The notes under the pieces were generated by a model that had not been told where the DNA came from, made no database searches, and was given only the letters and a program-made list of their open reading frames with translations. A program made the translations under genes and the position numbers. A stretch of DNA of 64,000 bases from positions 1,039,054 to 1,103,053 of the forward strand of contig NZ_WJIE01000001.1 in the NCBI RefSeq assembly GCF_009649845.1, in the 5' to 3' direction. Shown piece by piece: positions 56,901-64,000 of the stretch. The first letter of the stretch is position 1; every line of letters starts with the position of its first letter. Source of the DNA: Polyangium spumosum (lineage in GTDB: Bacteria; Myxococcota_A; Polyangia; Polyangiales; Polyangiaceae).

Positions 56901-58533
56901 CGGGCCCGGTCACGATGTCGAGCACGGCCGCGGCCGGCGGAGGGCCCACGAAGCGCAGCGCCGCGCGCAGAGCGGCGAAGGGCGACGCCGGGTTCGCGAG
57001 GCTCGTGACGTCCTTCTCGCCGAGCGTCGAGAGCGCGCGTAGCCCCGGCCGCTCGCCGCCCTCCGCGAGATCGGCGAGCAGGCGCGCGAGCCGCGTGTTC
57101 GTGCCTTCCGGCGCGGCGAGCGCCTCCTCCAGCGGATCGACGAGCAAGACGACACCCACGGCCGAGCTCGCGGCGTGGCGCGTGATCTCCTCCGACGAAG
57201 CGCCGGCGAGGGCCGGATCGAGCGCGCCGAGCGCCGCGTCGAGCGCTCGATCGGGGTGCTCGCCCGGCCGAACGCAGAGCGTGATCCAGTCGTCCTTGCC
57301 GTCCACCGCGGCGCGCGCGAGGTGCGGGACGAGGCCGGCCCGCGCGAGCGACGACTTGCCCGCCCCGCGTGGCCCGTACAGCACCAGCGCCGGTTCGAAC
57401 GCGAGCTCGCGGCCGAGGCGCGCGACGTCGTCGTCGCGCCCGAAGAGCTGCCCCTCGGCCTCCTTCGGCAGCGGCACGAGCCCGGCGTACGGCGGATCCA
57501 TCACGCCGTACGGTCGCTCCCACGCCTCGTCGAAGAGCGCGGCGAGCTTGCCCGGCGTCACGCCTCGTTGCTGCGGATCCACGGACAGCAGGCGGACGAG
57601 CAGCGCCACGAGCCCGCGCGGCAGGCCCGCCGGATCGGCCGCGAGATCCCGCAGCCGGCCGCGGAGCGTCGCGTCGCGCAGATCGGAGAACCACGCGCTC
57701 ATCGCCGAGGGATCGGAGAGCTCCGTCGGCTCGTCCGCGACGTCCTCGTACGGCATGCGCCCCGTCGCGAGCTTCACGATCGTGGCGGCGAGGGCGTACG
57801 CGTCGGCCGCGGGCGTGGGCTCGGCGAGCTCGAGGATCTCGGGCGCCATGTACCCCGGCGTGCCCACGACGGCGCGGCCCGAGCTCTGCGCGCGGGTGGA
57901 AGGAGAGCGCGACGGCGCGTGCGGGAGCGACGCGCGTTCGTCCTGCGCTGCGACGAACGCCGCCGTCTCGAGCCCCTCGCCGTCGGCGAGCATCGGCGGC
58001 GCGACCTCGGGCGCCTTCGATCCGGACCGCCGCGAGATGCCGAAGTCGAGCACCTTGAGCGCGCCGTCGTTCGAGAGGAACAGGTTCGCCGGCTTGAGAT
58101 CGAGGTGCACCACGCCCCGCGCGTGGATCACGTCGAGCGCCGCCGCCGCCCTTCGCGCCCAGCCGAGCACGCGCCGCCAGGGCACGCGCCTCCGCTCGCG
58201 CAGCACGTCCGCGAGGTTCTTGCCCTCGAGCAGCTCCATCGCGACGAACGGGAGCGGCTCCGGCTCGCGCAGCACGCCGGCCGCGTAGATCGTCACGAGC
58301 GCGGGGTGCCGGAACGAGGCGAGCAGCTTCGCCTCCTCGGCCCAGTGCGCGGCGTCGTACGCCGTCCGCAAGAGGAGCTTCAGCGCGAGCGTGCGCAGCG
58401 GCGCGCCGTCGGGCAAGAGCTCCTCGGCCCGCCACACGTCGCCGAACCCGCCACGACCGAGCCGCTCGAGGAGCAAGAACCGCCCGTCGAGGAGCTCACC
58501 CGAGGCGTATTCCCGCGGCGCTCTTGCGCTCAT
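53986..58533 (-). CDS. Ser/Thr kinase fused to STAND ATPase, membrane helix and WD40-like region
   Basis: 1515 residues. Kinase domain about 15-330: G loop LGRGGFGDVW, Lys52 (TLALKLLL), catalytic loop HLDLKPANL at 143-151 (Arg of HRD replaced by Leu, a non-RD type), DFG at 163-165 and APE near 230. A STAND-type ATPase (nSTAND1-like) follows with Walker A GPRGAGKSSL at about 387-396 and Walker B VVLLVDPLEE near 461-470. A membrane helix is at about 767-786. The remaining 700 residues are beta-rich repeats with WD40/PQQ-like strands, probably a propeller outside the cytoplasm. It is last in a three-gene operon. Substrates and trigger unknown. Confidence 0.9.
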   Translation of the reverse strand: MSARAPREYASGELLDGRFLLLERLGRGGFGDVWRAEELLPDGAPLRTLALKLLLRTAYDAAHWAEEAKLLASFRHPALVTIYAAGVLREPEPLPFVAMELLEGKNLADVLRERRRVPWRRVLGWARRAAAALDVIHARGVVHLDLKPANLFLSNDGALKVLDFGISRRSGSKAPEVAPPMLADGEGLETAAFVAAQDERASLPHAPSRSPSTRAQSSGRAVVGTPGYMAPEILELAEPTPAADAYALAATIVKLATGRMPYEDVADEPTELSDPSAMSAWFSDLRDATLRGRLRDLAADPAGLPRGLVALLVRLLSVDPQQRGVTPGKLAALFDEAWERPYGVMDPPYAGLVPLPKEAEGQLFGRDDDVARLGRELAFEPALVLYGPRGAGKSSLARAGLVPHLARAAVDGKDDWITLCVRPGEHPDRALDAALGALDPALAGASSEEITRHAASSAVGVVLLVDPLEEALAAPEGTNTRLARLLADLAEGGERPGLRALSTLGEKDVTSLANPASPFAALRAALRFVGPPPAAAVLDIVTGPARLAGARVIGADAIVADMQRELRGADDRLPLCALALAALWGKRAGLVLSAEKWQKLGGLVGALAAHAEELFLSLDDASREIAIEAVLRLSTTDHGPLRWDEEELVTVLGDDGALARRVILRLEREGLVRRRDGRVELSHPSIAVLPRVEQVRSREAERLVFLERLRDAAIAWDRAAYHPDFLLTGWLFEEVERRPTWTRGSLTTLERQLVTRSRRLARRRKIMKGASLVLLLALLASAVVGKRAIDDRQARAERARLEAEERAYVADVLFRSRRVDDPYQRAAWIAEAIEFGAEDPALPLDLLRAGSGLPRAQFLTLEPSTNPVFPWDDRWLVATQGSTRLVVVDLHFDPFYQATPEGEAPPERAELHPRTLVVRPHDAPFVERVPLPFDTALATRSVTGEVRIFRLRPDGEVELAAIAPRRCTGALEVADAAPVLACPSESGLLRWDLRRPGEVTTHPFQGIVLDVSPDGSLVAAASGSRLVIWRSADGTTSEVKATSAPILARFGPREPLLALAELGAFEIFDPARLDAPLFRGESVEAPSSLRWDEGGLDVAICGADPTSPDKALTGRYHYLRRGGRAPGDTPPKGAPCAPAPRPRRPRLITSRDEVPELARVPIGPRDLLGGHRLEDGSVVTADLVLLAGATSAIEPLVQFRGADERGHEGEPSKTSSVLAVVRESNDVVAFQVDDEVRFYRIADGKRELGRKGNLLRRCQDGRVAAWAREGDTWHVFDARSGATIGKVAREPGLVLAVDEVCRALFTQRLDGALVVTSLDGASPTPRVMASADGYVYDVRPSAARGGASAGLWIAVSSGAVARIDEATAEVRVLGYASPRATALADGPRPGELVYADDTGVVVLHAQGPERVLEASAATVWEDVSVAPDGRSMLLLSADRVAALDVARREIVGNMPLRGRTRFVPWDAAGSVLVWSFDRPGGVEGEIIPRGRPLADVVARALSNLRVDHGRLGIPQ

Positions 58534-58540
58534 GTTGGGA

Positions 58541-58783
58541 CTACGACGCGGCCTTCTGCTTCGCGAAATGCTCGGCGTGGGCCATCGCGACCTCGGCCTC
58601 CTCGAAGAGCTCGTCCGACTTCGCGGCCTCCTTGCCGTCTCGCTCGGCCTCCCAGCAGAAGCCGCGCCGCTCTCCCGGGGCCTCGGGCTTCCACGTGAGC
58701 TTGAGCTTGTAGCCGTCCAGCTCGGCCACGTACGTCCCGTCGTGCTCCCGCTGCCAGATCGAAACCGTCGCGTGAAGATGCAT
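58541..58783 (-). CDS. Small conserved-type protein between two kinase genes
   Basis: 80 residues, cytoplasmic, with no family that I recognise. An N-terminal half of short strands (HLHATVSIWQREHDGTY) leads to a helical, charged C-terminus (DELFEEAEVAMAHAEHFAKQ). GAGGT precedes the ATG. The stop lies 7 bp before the kinase-STAND start and the ATG 34 bp after the first kinase stop, so it is almost certainly co-transcribed with both. A role as a partner or substrate of the kinases is a guess from position. Confidence 0.72.
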   Translation of the reverse strand: MHLHATVSIWQREHDGTYVAELDGYKLKLTWKPEAPGERRGFCWEAERDGKEAAKSDELFEEAEVAMAHAEHFAKQKAAS

Positions 58784-58817
58784 CCCTACCTCGTTCAGCA
58801 GGCCCCGCGCCTCGTCC

Positions 58818-61800
58818 TCAGGAAGCTCGCTCCATCACGAGCCGCAAGAGGGGCGGGAGCCTTCGTACGTCGCACGGCACCTTGATGGAAGGGCCTCCGA
58901 CCACCGAGCTCATGAGGCACGTCCCGGCGCGCGGCAAGTGCTCCATCCAGAACACATCGAACCTCTCCTCGTGCGCCACGCGCCGCAAGAACGGCTCGAG
59001 CGGCAGCACGAGCCCCTCGCGCCACCGCGCGAGGTACGTCACGTTCGCCAGGCGCATCGGGCTGTTCAGCCCGAGCCGCCTCCGTGTCCCCGTGTTGAAC
59101 GCGCCCGTGTGGTCGATGAACTCGACCGTCTGCAGATCGCCGTAGAGATCCGGCTCCGTCTTCTCGACCGTGACGAGCGTCCACGCGCAGAGCGGCCGGA
59201 GCGCCCGGAGCAAGGTGCGCGTCATCTGCTCGAACTCGGGCAGATCGGCGGCCGCGCGCGCCTCGTTGTAGTGCCCGTGCGCGAAGCTGTTGCGCTCGAC
59301 CTGCATCAGGTTCGAGAGCGTCTCGAACGTCTGGTTCTGCGAGAGCCTGACGCCGAGCACGTCCCGCACGAGCGCGCCGATCGGATCGTCGCGCCCGTCG
59401 AAGCCCTTCGCCGCCGCCCGCGCGATCTCCCGCCAGGTCCCGAGCGCGAAGCCGTCGCGGCTGCCGTGCCGCCGGTAGAGCTCGACCATCGCGTCGAACC
59501 CCGGCGCCGGCTCGGCCGCGCCCTCGGCGGGCCTGCGCGCGAAGTACGCCGAGAGCAGCACCGTCGCGATGAAGCGCCACGTGCCCTCGAGTACGTCGAA
59601 GAGCATCTTCACCCGCTCGATCGCGCTCGACGCGGCGATCGCGGCGTGCACGCGGCCCGAGATCGGATACGGCAGCCCGCCGCTGAGCGCCGAGAGCACC
59701 CCGTGTGGATCGGCGCACTCGCGCGCGAGCTCCTGCGCTCGCGTCTGCACGTCGCCGTGCAGGACCTCCCACGAGAGCGTGCGCGGCAGCTCCACCTTGC
59801 CGTCGAGGATCGGCGGGCGCGCGTGCCAGTCACACTGCACCGCGCTGCCCAGCGCGACCGCGTCCACCTTCCGCGTCACGCACGCCGCCACGACGCCCGG
59901 CGCGAGCGGCGCGACGACCGCCGCTTGCCCCGCGTGCGTGGCCGCGACAGCCGCGAGCTCCTTCTCCAGCGCCGCCACCACGTGGGGCCCCACCGCCGAG
60001 AGCGCCTTCTGCTCCTCGATCGCGAAGAGCAGCGTCGTCCGCTTCGTGTCGATCGACGCGCCGAGCACCTCCGGCACGCTCGAGATCCGCGCGCCCGGCA
60101 CGCTCGAGCGTAGCGCCGCGACCGCTTGCCCCGACGTCTCCGAGAACGCCGTCATCGCGTGCAGCGCGAGCTCGAGCTCGCGCCCCGCGTCGCTCCCGTC
60201 GCCGGAGAGCGTCCAGTACCCGCACGAGAACGAGCGCCCATCGGCCACGCGGAGCAGCGACGCCGCCGCCGCGCGCCCCTTCTCCGCGACCTCCGCGGCC
60301 TCGCCCGCGACGAGCACCACCGCCGTCTCCTCGACGAGGCCCACCGCCAGGCTCGGCGAGGCGCGGTGCAGCGCCACCGCGGCGAGCGCGCCCGGCGGAT
60401 ACTCCGCGCCCCCGCTGCCTGGCCGCGCCCCCGACGGCTGCGTCTTCACGCAGAGCAACGCGCCCGTGCGCTTGCGCTGCAAGAACGTCGCGATCTCCTG
60501 CTCGAGCCCCGCGCGACCGAGCAGCCCCGTCGTCGGATCCACCGTCCCCGCGGGCACCGTCGGCGTCACGTAGCGCCGATCCACCATCGTCGCGCGCATG
60601 CCTCCGACCTGCACGAACGTCCCGTGCACGAGCGCGCCCTCCTCCCCTCGCCCGAGCGCGTGCGCGCCGACCTGCACGGGCACGCTGCACTCGGTGCGAC
60701 GCCTGAGCCACCAGCGCACGCCGTCGTGCCGCAGCGTCGCCGCCAGGCGCGAGGCCACGTCGGGGTAGACGAGCTCGTTGCGCTCGTCGCCCACCCGCTC
60801 CACGCGCCCGAGCCGCAGCACGCCCACGGGCTCGAGCCGGAGCTCGAACAAGCCGCCGTCCCGGGTCTCGACGCGTAGCCGATCGGGCGCGTTCACCTCG
60901 CCGCGCCAGAGCGAAAACGCGGGCGACGCGCTCAGCCACAACGTCGCGCCTCCCACGGTGTACGTCCGCAGCTCCGCGCCCGGCGCCTCCGCGCCGCTGT
61001 CGCTCTTCGCGGACGGCGCCTCGACGTCACCCGGCGCCGTCGGCCCTGGCCGCACGTTCATCGGCGTGTCCGCCTCCGACGTCGGCAGCGGCGCGCGGGG
61101 CGGCGGCGCCTCGCCCGCGCCCGCCGGACCAAACGCTTGCGAGCGCTCGAGATCCGGCGCGGCCTCCAGCAAGGCCGTGAGGAACGCCTCGGCCGTCGTG
61201 AACCTCGCGTCGCGCTCCCGCGCCATGGCGCGCCGCACCACGCGCCCGATCGCCTCGGGCAGCCCGGGCACGAGGGTCCCGAGATCGGGCGGATCCTTGT
61301 GGCAGATCGCGATCACCAGCCGCGCGAACGTCGGCTCCGAGAACGGCGGCGCCCCGGCGAGCGCCTCGTACAGGATCGCGCCCATCGACCAGATGTCCGT
61401 GCGCGGATCGATGTCGTCGAGCGCCTCGATCTGCTCGGGCGACATGTAAAACGGCGTCCCGACCGGCGTCCCCACGCGCGTCAGCGGATCCTGCGCCGAC
61501 AGGCCCGACGGCGTCACGAGCTCCGCCTCGCCGCCGAGCACCTTCGAAAGGCCGAAGTCGACGATCTTGACGAGCGTCTTTCCGTCGTCGGCCGAGGCGA
61601 GGAAGACGTTCTGCGGCTTCAGATCCCGGTGCACCACGCCCGCCGCGTGCGCGCGCCTGAGCCCGCGCAGCGCCTGCGCCGCGATCGCCACGGCCTCGGA
61701 CACGCTCATCCGACCGCGGCGCCGGAGGCGCGTCGCCAGGTCCTCGCCTTGCAACAGCTCCATCACGAGGAACGGCTCGCCGGCCTCTGTCTCGCCCGTG

Positions 61801-62108
61801 TCGAAGATCTGCACGATGTGCGCGCTCTCGACCGCCGACACCGCGCGCGCCTCCCTGTGGAAACGCGCCCGCACCGAAGCGTCCGCGCCTGCCGGCGTGC
61901 GGAGGAACTTGAGGGCGACGCGCTTGCCGATCGCGACGTTTTGCGCCTCGTAGACGCTCCCCATCCCGCCGCGCCCGATGAGGCGCAGGACCCTGTATTT
62001 CCCGGCGGCAAGCGTGCCGATCCGGGGGTCCGTCCCGCTGCTCTCCGCCGTCACACGTAGGCCCGTCCCTGCGCGGCTCCGTGCCGCCACTGCGTATCGG
62101 GCCACCAT
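58818..62108 (-). CDS. Ser/Thr kinase with FHA-like and degenerate GGDEF-like regions
   Basis: 1096 residues. Kinase about 35-300: IGRGGMGSVYEA, Lys67 (VALKFL), HRDLKPQN at 160-167, DFG at 184-186, RD type and probably active. After a Pro/Ala linker (about 320-375), an FHA-like beta segment covers about 400-515 (RLGRVERVGDERNELVYPDVASRL, part). From 523, DPTTGLLGRAGLEQEI looks like the start of a GGDEF domain, but the GG(D/E)EF motif is replaced (VEETAVVLV), so it should not make cyclic di-GMP. The C-terminal 400 residues match nothing I know. AAGGG precedes the ATG. First gene of the operon. Confidence 0.88.
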   Translation of the reverse strand: MVARYAVAARSRAGTGLRVTAESSGTDPRIGTLAAGKYRVLRLIGRGGMGSVYEAQNVAIGKRVALKFLRTPAGADASVRARFHREARAVSAVESAHIVQIFDTGETEAGEPFLVMELLQGEDLATRLRRRGRMSVSEAVAIAAQALRGLRRAHAAGVVHRDLKPQNVFLASADDGKTLVKIVDFGLSKVLGGEAELVTPSGLSAQDPLTRVGTPVGTPFYMSPEQIEALDDIDPRTDIWSMGAILYEALAGAPPFSEPTFARLVIAICHKDPPDLGTLVPGLPEAIGRVVRRAMARERDARFTTAEAFLTALLEAAPDLERSQAFGPAGAGEAPPPRAPLPTSEADTPMNVRPGPTAPGDVEAPSAKSDSGAEAPGAELRTYTVGGATLWLSASPAFSLWRGEVNAPDRLRVETRDGGLFELRLEPVGVLRLGRVERVGDERNELVYPDVASRLAATLRHDGVRWWLRRRTECSVPVQVGAHALGRGEEGALVHGTFVQVGGMRATMVDRRYVTPTVPAGTVDPTTGLLGRAGLEQEIATFLQRKRTGALLCVKTQPSGARPGSGGAEYPPGALAAVALHRASPSLAVGLVEETAVVLVAGEAAEVAEKGRAAAASLLRVADGRSFSCGYWTLSGDGSDAGRELELALHAMTAFSETSGQAVAALRSSVPGARISSVPEVLGASIDTKRTTLLFAIEEQKALSAVGPHVVAALEKELAAVAATHAGQAAVVAPLAPGVVAACVTRKVDAVALGSAVQCDWHARPPILDGKVELPRTLSWEVLHGDVQTRAQELARECADPHGVLSALSGGLPYPISGRVHAAIAASSAIERVKMLFDVLEGTWRFIATVLLSAYFARRPAEGAAEPAPGFDAMVELYRRHGSRDGFALGTWREIARAAAKGFDGRDDPIGALVRDVLGVRLSQNQTFETLSNLMQVERNSFAHGHYNEARAAADLPEFEQMTRTLLRALRPLCAWTLVTVEKTEPDLYGDLQTVEFIDHTGAFNTGTRRRLGLNSPMRLANVTYLARWREGLVLPLEPFLRRVAHEERFDVFWMEHLPRAGTCLMSSVVGGPSIKVPCDVRRLPPLLRLVMERAS

Positions 62109-62149
62109 TCACCCTTCGAGGTCAACGGCATAGTGGCCGGGACCTCCGG

Positions 62150-62335
62150 AGGACGACCGGAACCCCAACGTGTTGACCTCCAGGTCGTGGGGGGGAGGAC
62201 CAGAACCTCAACGTGTTGACCTTCCGGTCGTGGGGGGGACCTCCGGAACCTCAACGTGTTGACCTCCAGGTCGTGGGGGGGACCTCCGGAACCTCGACGC
62301 GGTGGACCTGCGCAAGTGGGAGGGACTTCCGGTAT
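62150..62335. repeat. 43-bp tandem repeat with operator-like palindromes
   Basis: Units start with AACGTGTTGACC at 62168, 62211 and 62254 (43 bp apart), plus a diverged fourth at 62296. Each of the first three holds an inverted repeat: GACCTCCAGGTC (62176-62187), GACCTTCCGGTC (62219-62230) and GACCTCCAGGTC (62262-62273). The array ends about 60 bp before the next plus-strand ATG. Confidence 0.85.
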
Positions 62336-62392
62336 GCTCCTCGGTCGTCGGTGGGATGGGAACGCCCCCGCCGCGACGTTGTCAGGAGCCGT

Positions 62393-62704
62393 ATGGGAGA
62401 CACGCACAAGAACCTGGTCTTCTCGATCCCCCTGCCCGGAGGCCGTGTCGCGCGGGTGCCGATCGACGTGCTCGAGCAATACGTCGACCCGAGCGCGCGC
62501 CTCGCGCACGGCGCCGCCGAGGCCGAGGAGGACGTGACCGCTCATTCGATGTCGGTCGACCCCACGACCGGCGCCAGCATCTGGCACACCGACTGGGAGC
62601 TCGGGCAATGCGACTACACGGACGAGAACGGCTTTCCGCAGTCCGCCTACGCCTGGCACCGCCACCCGCTCGGCAACGAGTACACCGAAATCTACCAGAA
62701 GTGA
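62393..62704 (+). CDS. Small protein of unknown function, aromatic-rich C-terminus
   Basis: 103 residues with no signal peptide. The first 40 residues form strands and a helix (NLVFSIPLPGGRVARVPIDV), the middle is acidic (AAEAEEDVTAHS), and the C-terminal 50 are rich in Trp, Tyr and His with one Cys (ASIWHTDWELGQCDYTDENG). I do not recognise the family. GGAG precedes the ATG, and the repeat array lies upstream. The stop overlaps the GTG of the next lipoprotein gene as GTGA, so they are coupled. A peptide precursor is possible but unsupported by any modifying enzyme nearby. Confidence 0.75.
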   Translation: MGDTHKNLVFSIPLPGGRVARVPIDVLEQYVDPSARLAHGAAEAEEDVTAHSMSVDPTTGASIWHTDWELGQCDYTDENGFPQSAYAWHRHPLGNEYTEIYQK

Positions 62705-63918
62705 GCCCGCGCCTTCGCCTCCCCGTCCTCGTCGCGCTCGCCTTCACCGCCTGCATCGAGCCGGGGTATCCGCTCGCGCCGAACGGGCAGGTCGACATCC
62801 GCGTCCACGTCGCGGGCTCCCTCTTCGCCGCCGACATGCTCGACGCCGAAGGCAAACCCGTCCTGCCGCGCCAGAAACCCTCCGAGACCGGCGTCACCTT
62901 GTTCCTCGCCGAGGGCGGCGCGCCCGCGTACGGCGGGTTCGTCACGGTCCGCGTCGACCCGCCCGAGGCCCTCGTCCTCCGGCCCTACCCCGAGGAGAAC
63001 ACGAGCCCCACGTGCCGCGAGATCGAAGGCGCGTTCCGGTGCACCGCGTCGAGCGAGGGCTACGCGCGTTTTGTCGTCGCCTCCGAGAGCGACTGGTCCG
63101 GCGAGGCCTCGATCCTCGTGAGCTGGGCCGAGCAAACGAAGGAAGAGGCCGTCGAGATCCTGCCCGCGGGCCTGCCCGCGTCCGCGACGAACTTCACGAT
63201 GCTCGTCGCCGGCCTCGACGAGTCCCTCGACGGCGCGCGGGTCCTGCCGACCTTCCTCGCGCTCACGTGCACCGTCGGCCCGCTGCCCGATGATCTCGGC
63301 TCCAAGTGGCGGCCCGGCGCCATCCGCTCCCGCGAGGCCTACGTCCGCGCCACGCCGCCCTCGAACGCGCCCGGCGTCGTCGAGGACGCGCCCGTCATCG
63401 TCGAGTCGCTCTTCAGCGAGGCCGCCCTCTCCACCACGGAAGACTGCGCCGAGCGCCGCACGCGCCTGCGTGTCCTGCTCGGCCCGACCGGCGAGAGCGA
63501 GCGCTTCCACCTCTGCTTCAGCGACATCGGCGGCGAGGCCAACTTCGCGGTCACCTCGGGCCAGAAGCAGATCGATCCGGGCCCGAGGGTCGTCGTCGAT
63601 CCGGAGCCGCGCCTGCTCCGCGTGCGCGCGCTCCAGAGCACCGCCACCATCGGCTTCGAGGCCGACCTCTTCGAGGTCAGCGCCTTCGACGTGAACCGCG
63701 TCCGCATGAAGATGCCGGTCGATCTACGCGTCGAAGGCAGCGAGCACCTCGCCATCGAGCAGGCCAGCGTGACGCTGCAGGAAGAGCCGGATCCCGCCAC
63801 GGTCATCCCCGCCTTGCCCAAGTCCGAAGGCGCGGCCCGCCTCCACGTCACGCCCCGCCTCCTCTCGGCCCCCGACTGCGTCTCCGACCCGATCAACGTC
63901 GTCGCCGAAGTGCCCTGA
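62701..63918 (+). CDS. Exported lipoprotein of unknown function
   Basis: 405 residues. Starts with GTG at 62701, overlapping the preceding stop as GTGA; signal LRLPVLVALAFTAC with lipobox FTAC. The mature protein is nearly all beta strands: NGQVDIRVHVAGSLFAADML, ARFVVASESDWSGEASILVSW, and further pairs to the end, consistent with several Ig-like or jelly-roll domains. Four to six Cys are present, possibly in disulfides (CREIEGAFRC, CAERRTRLRVLL). No catalytic motif seen. It is likely an outer-membrane lipoprotein with an adhesion or binding role, by composition only. Confidence 0.82.
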   Translation: MSPRLRLPVLVALAFTACIEPGYPLAPNGQVDIRVHVAGSLFAADMLDAEGKPVLPRQKPSETGVTLFLAEGGAPAYGGFVTVRVDPPEALVLRPYPEENTSPTCREIEGAFRCTASSEGYARFVVASESDWSGEASILVSWAEQTKEEAVEILPAGLPASATNFTMLVAGLDESLDGARVLPTFLALTCTVGPLPDDLGSKWRPGAIRSREAYVRATPPSNAPGVVEDAPVIVESLFSEAALSTTEDCAERRTRLRVLLGPTGESERFHLCFSDIGGEANFAVTSGQKQIDPGPRVVVDPEPRLLRVRALQSTATIGFEADLFEVSAFDVNRVRMKMPVDLRVEGSEHLAIEQASVTLQEEPDPATVIPALPKSEGAARLHVTPRLLSAPDCVSDPINVVAEVP

Positions 63919-63949
63919 CGGCGCGCGGATCCACCCGAGCGAAACCCCC

Positions 63950-64000
63950 ATGCGACAAGCCCCCCGCCCCGCCCGTGCCCCGTGGTCGCGCGCCCTCGCG
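63950..64000 (+). CDS. Start of a CDS running off the right edge
   Basis: ATG at 63950 opens a frame of 17 codons to the end of the window, reading MRQAPRPARAPWSRALA, which could be the basic start of a signal peptide. It is 31 bp after the lipoprotein stop, in the same direction. No ribosome-binding site is clear. Too little sequence to name. Confidence 0.35.
   Translation, partial: MRQAPRPARAPWSRALA

Noticed and set aside
62150-62335. Repeat array as part of a coding region on either strand
   Set aside because: Frames across it change between copies because 43 is not a multiple of 3, and the downstream ATG at 62393 has its own ribosome-binding site.

Overview
The window is very GC-rich, double-stranded chromosomal DNA from what looks like a myxobacterium of the Polyangium/Sorangium type. 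The evidence is the base composition, the many secreted lipoproteins of unknown function, the Gly-rich MYXO-CTERM-like surface protein, a short-chain dehydrogenase closely resembling the C-signal protein CsgA, and large eukaryote-like Ser/Thr kinases. I saw no rRNA, tRNA, CRISPR array, transposase or prophage. Coding density is high and long antisense open frames are common, which is expected at this GC content.

Layout. 1-9.3 kb (minus strand): a haem-motif lipoprotein, a PlsC-type acyltransferase, a lipoprotein, and the damage-inducible mutagenesis cassette imuA-imuB-dnaE2 with operator-like repeats in front. 9.5-17.6 kb: an unknown protein, a 43-bp tandem repeat, a cytochrome P450, a membrane protein, a cluster of three small secreted cysteine-rich proteins (two of them tandem paralogues, the third overlapping a DUF6968 gene), a DUF2934 protein, a ChrA chromate transporter and aspartate kinase. 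17.6-28.2 kb: a fucose-isomerase-family sugar isomerase, a hybrid histidine kinase, an RbsABC-like sugar ABC transporter divergent from an FGGY pentulose kinase, and a CoA-transferase. The divergent pair is separated by only 24 bp that hold overlapping -10 boxes. 28.2-41.2 kb: a thrombospondin-3-type secreted protein, a nested 85-bp repeat array, and two complete TetR-adaptor-RND efflux operons arranged divergently around a MYXO-CTERM-like protein gene. 41.2-53.5 kb: secreted lipoproteins (one with a lamin-tail domain, two of SUMF1 type), the CsgA-like dehydrogenase, a trypsin-like protease with a 987-residue exported protein, a glycoside hydrolase family 1 lipoprotein that lacks its nucleophile, and a pteridine-reductase-like SDR. 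53.6-64 kb: an FKBP isomerase, a three-gene operon with two giant Ser/Thr kinases (one fused to a STAND ATPase and a WD40-like region, one fused to FHA-like and degenerate GGDEF-like regions), a 43-bp repeat array with operator-like palindromes, and a small unknown protein overlapping a lipoprotein gene.

How the parts work together. ImuA, ImuB and DnaE2 form one translesion-synthesis unit, coupled by an ATGA overlap. The sugar binding protein, ATPase and permease form one overlapping operon and share a bidirectional promoter with the pentulose kinase; together with the isomerase nearby they suggest uptake and conversion of a pentose such as D-arabinose through D-ribulose (inference). Each RND pump travels with its own TetR repressor and adaptor but no outer-membrane factor. 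The two kinases and the 80-residue protein between them are co-directional with short gaps and probably form one signalling module.

Start codons were chosen from ribosome-binding sites, signal peptides and stop/start overlaps; several differ from the longest open frame.
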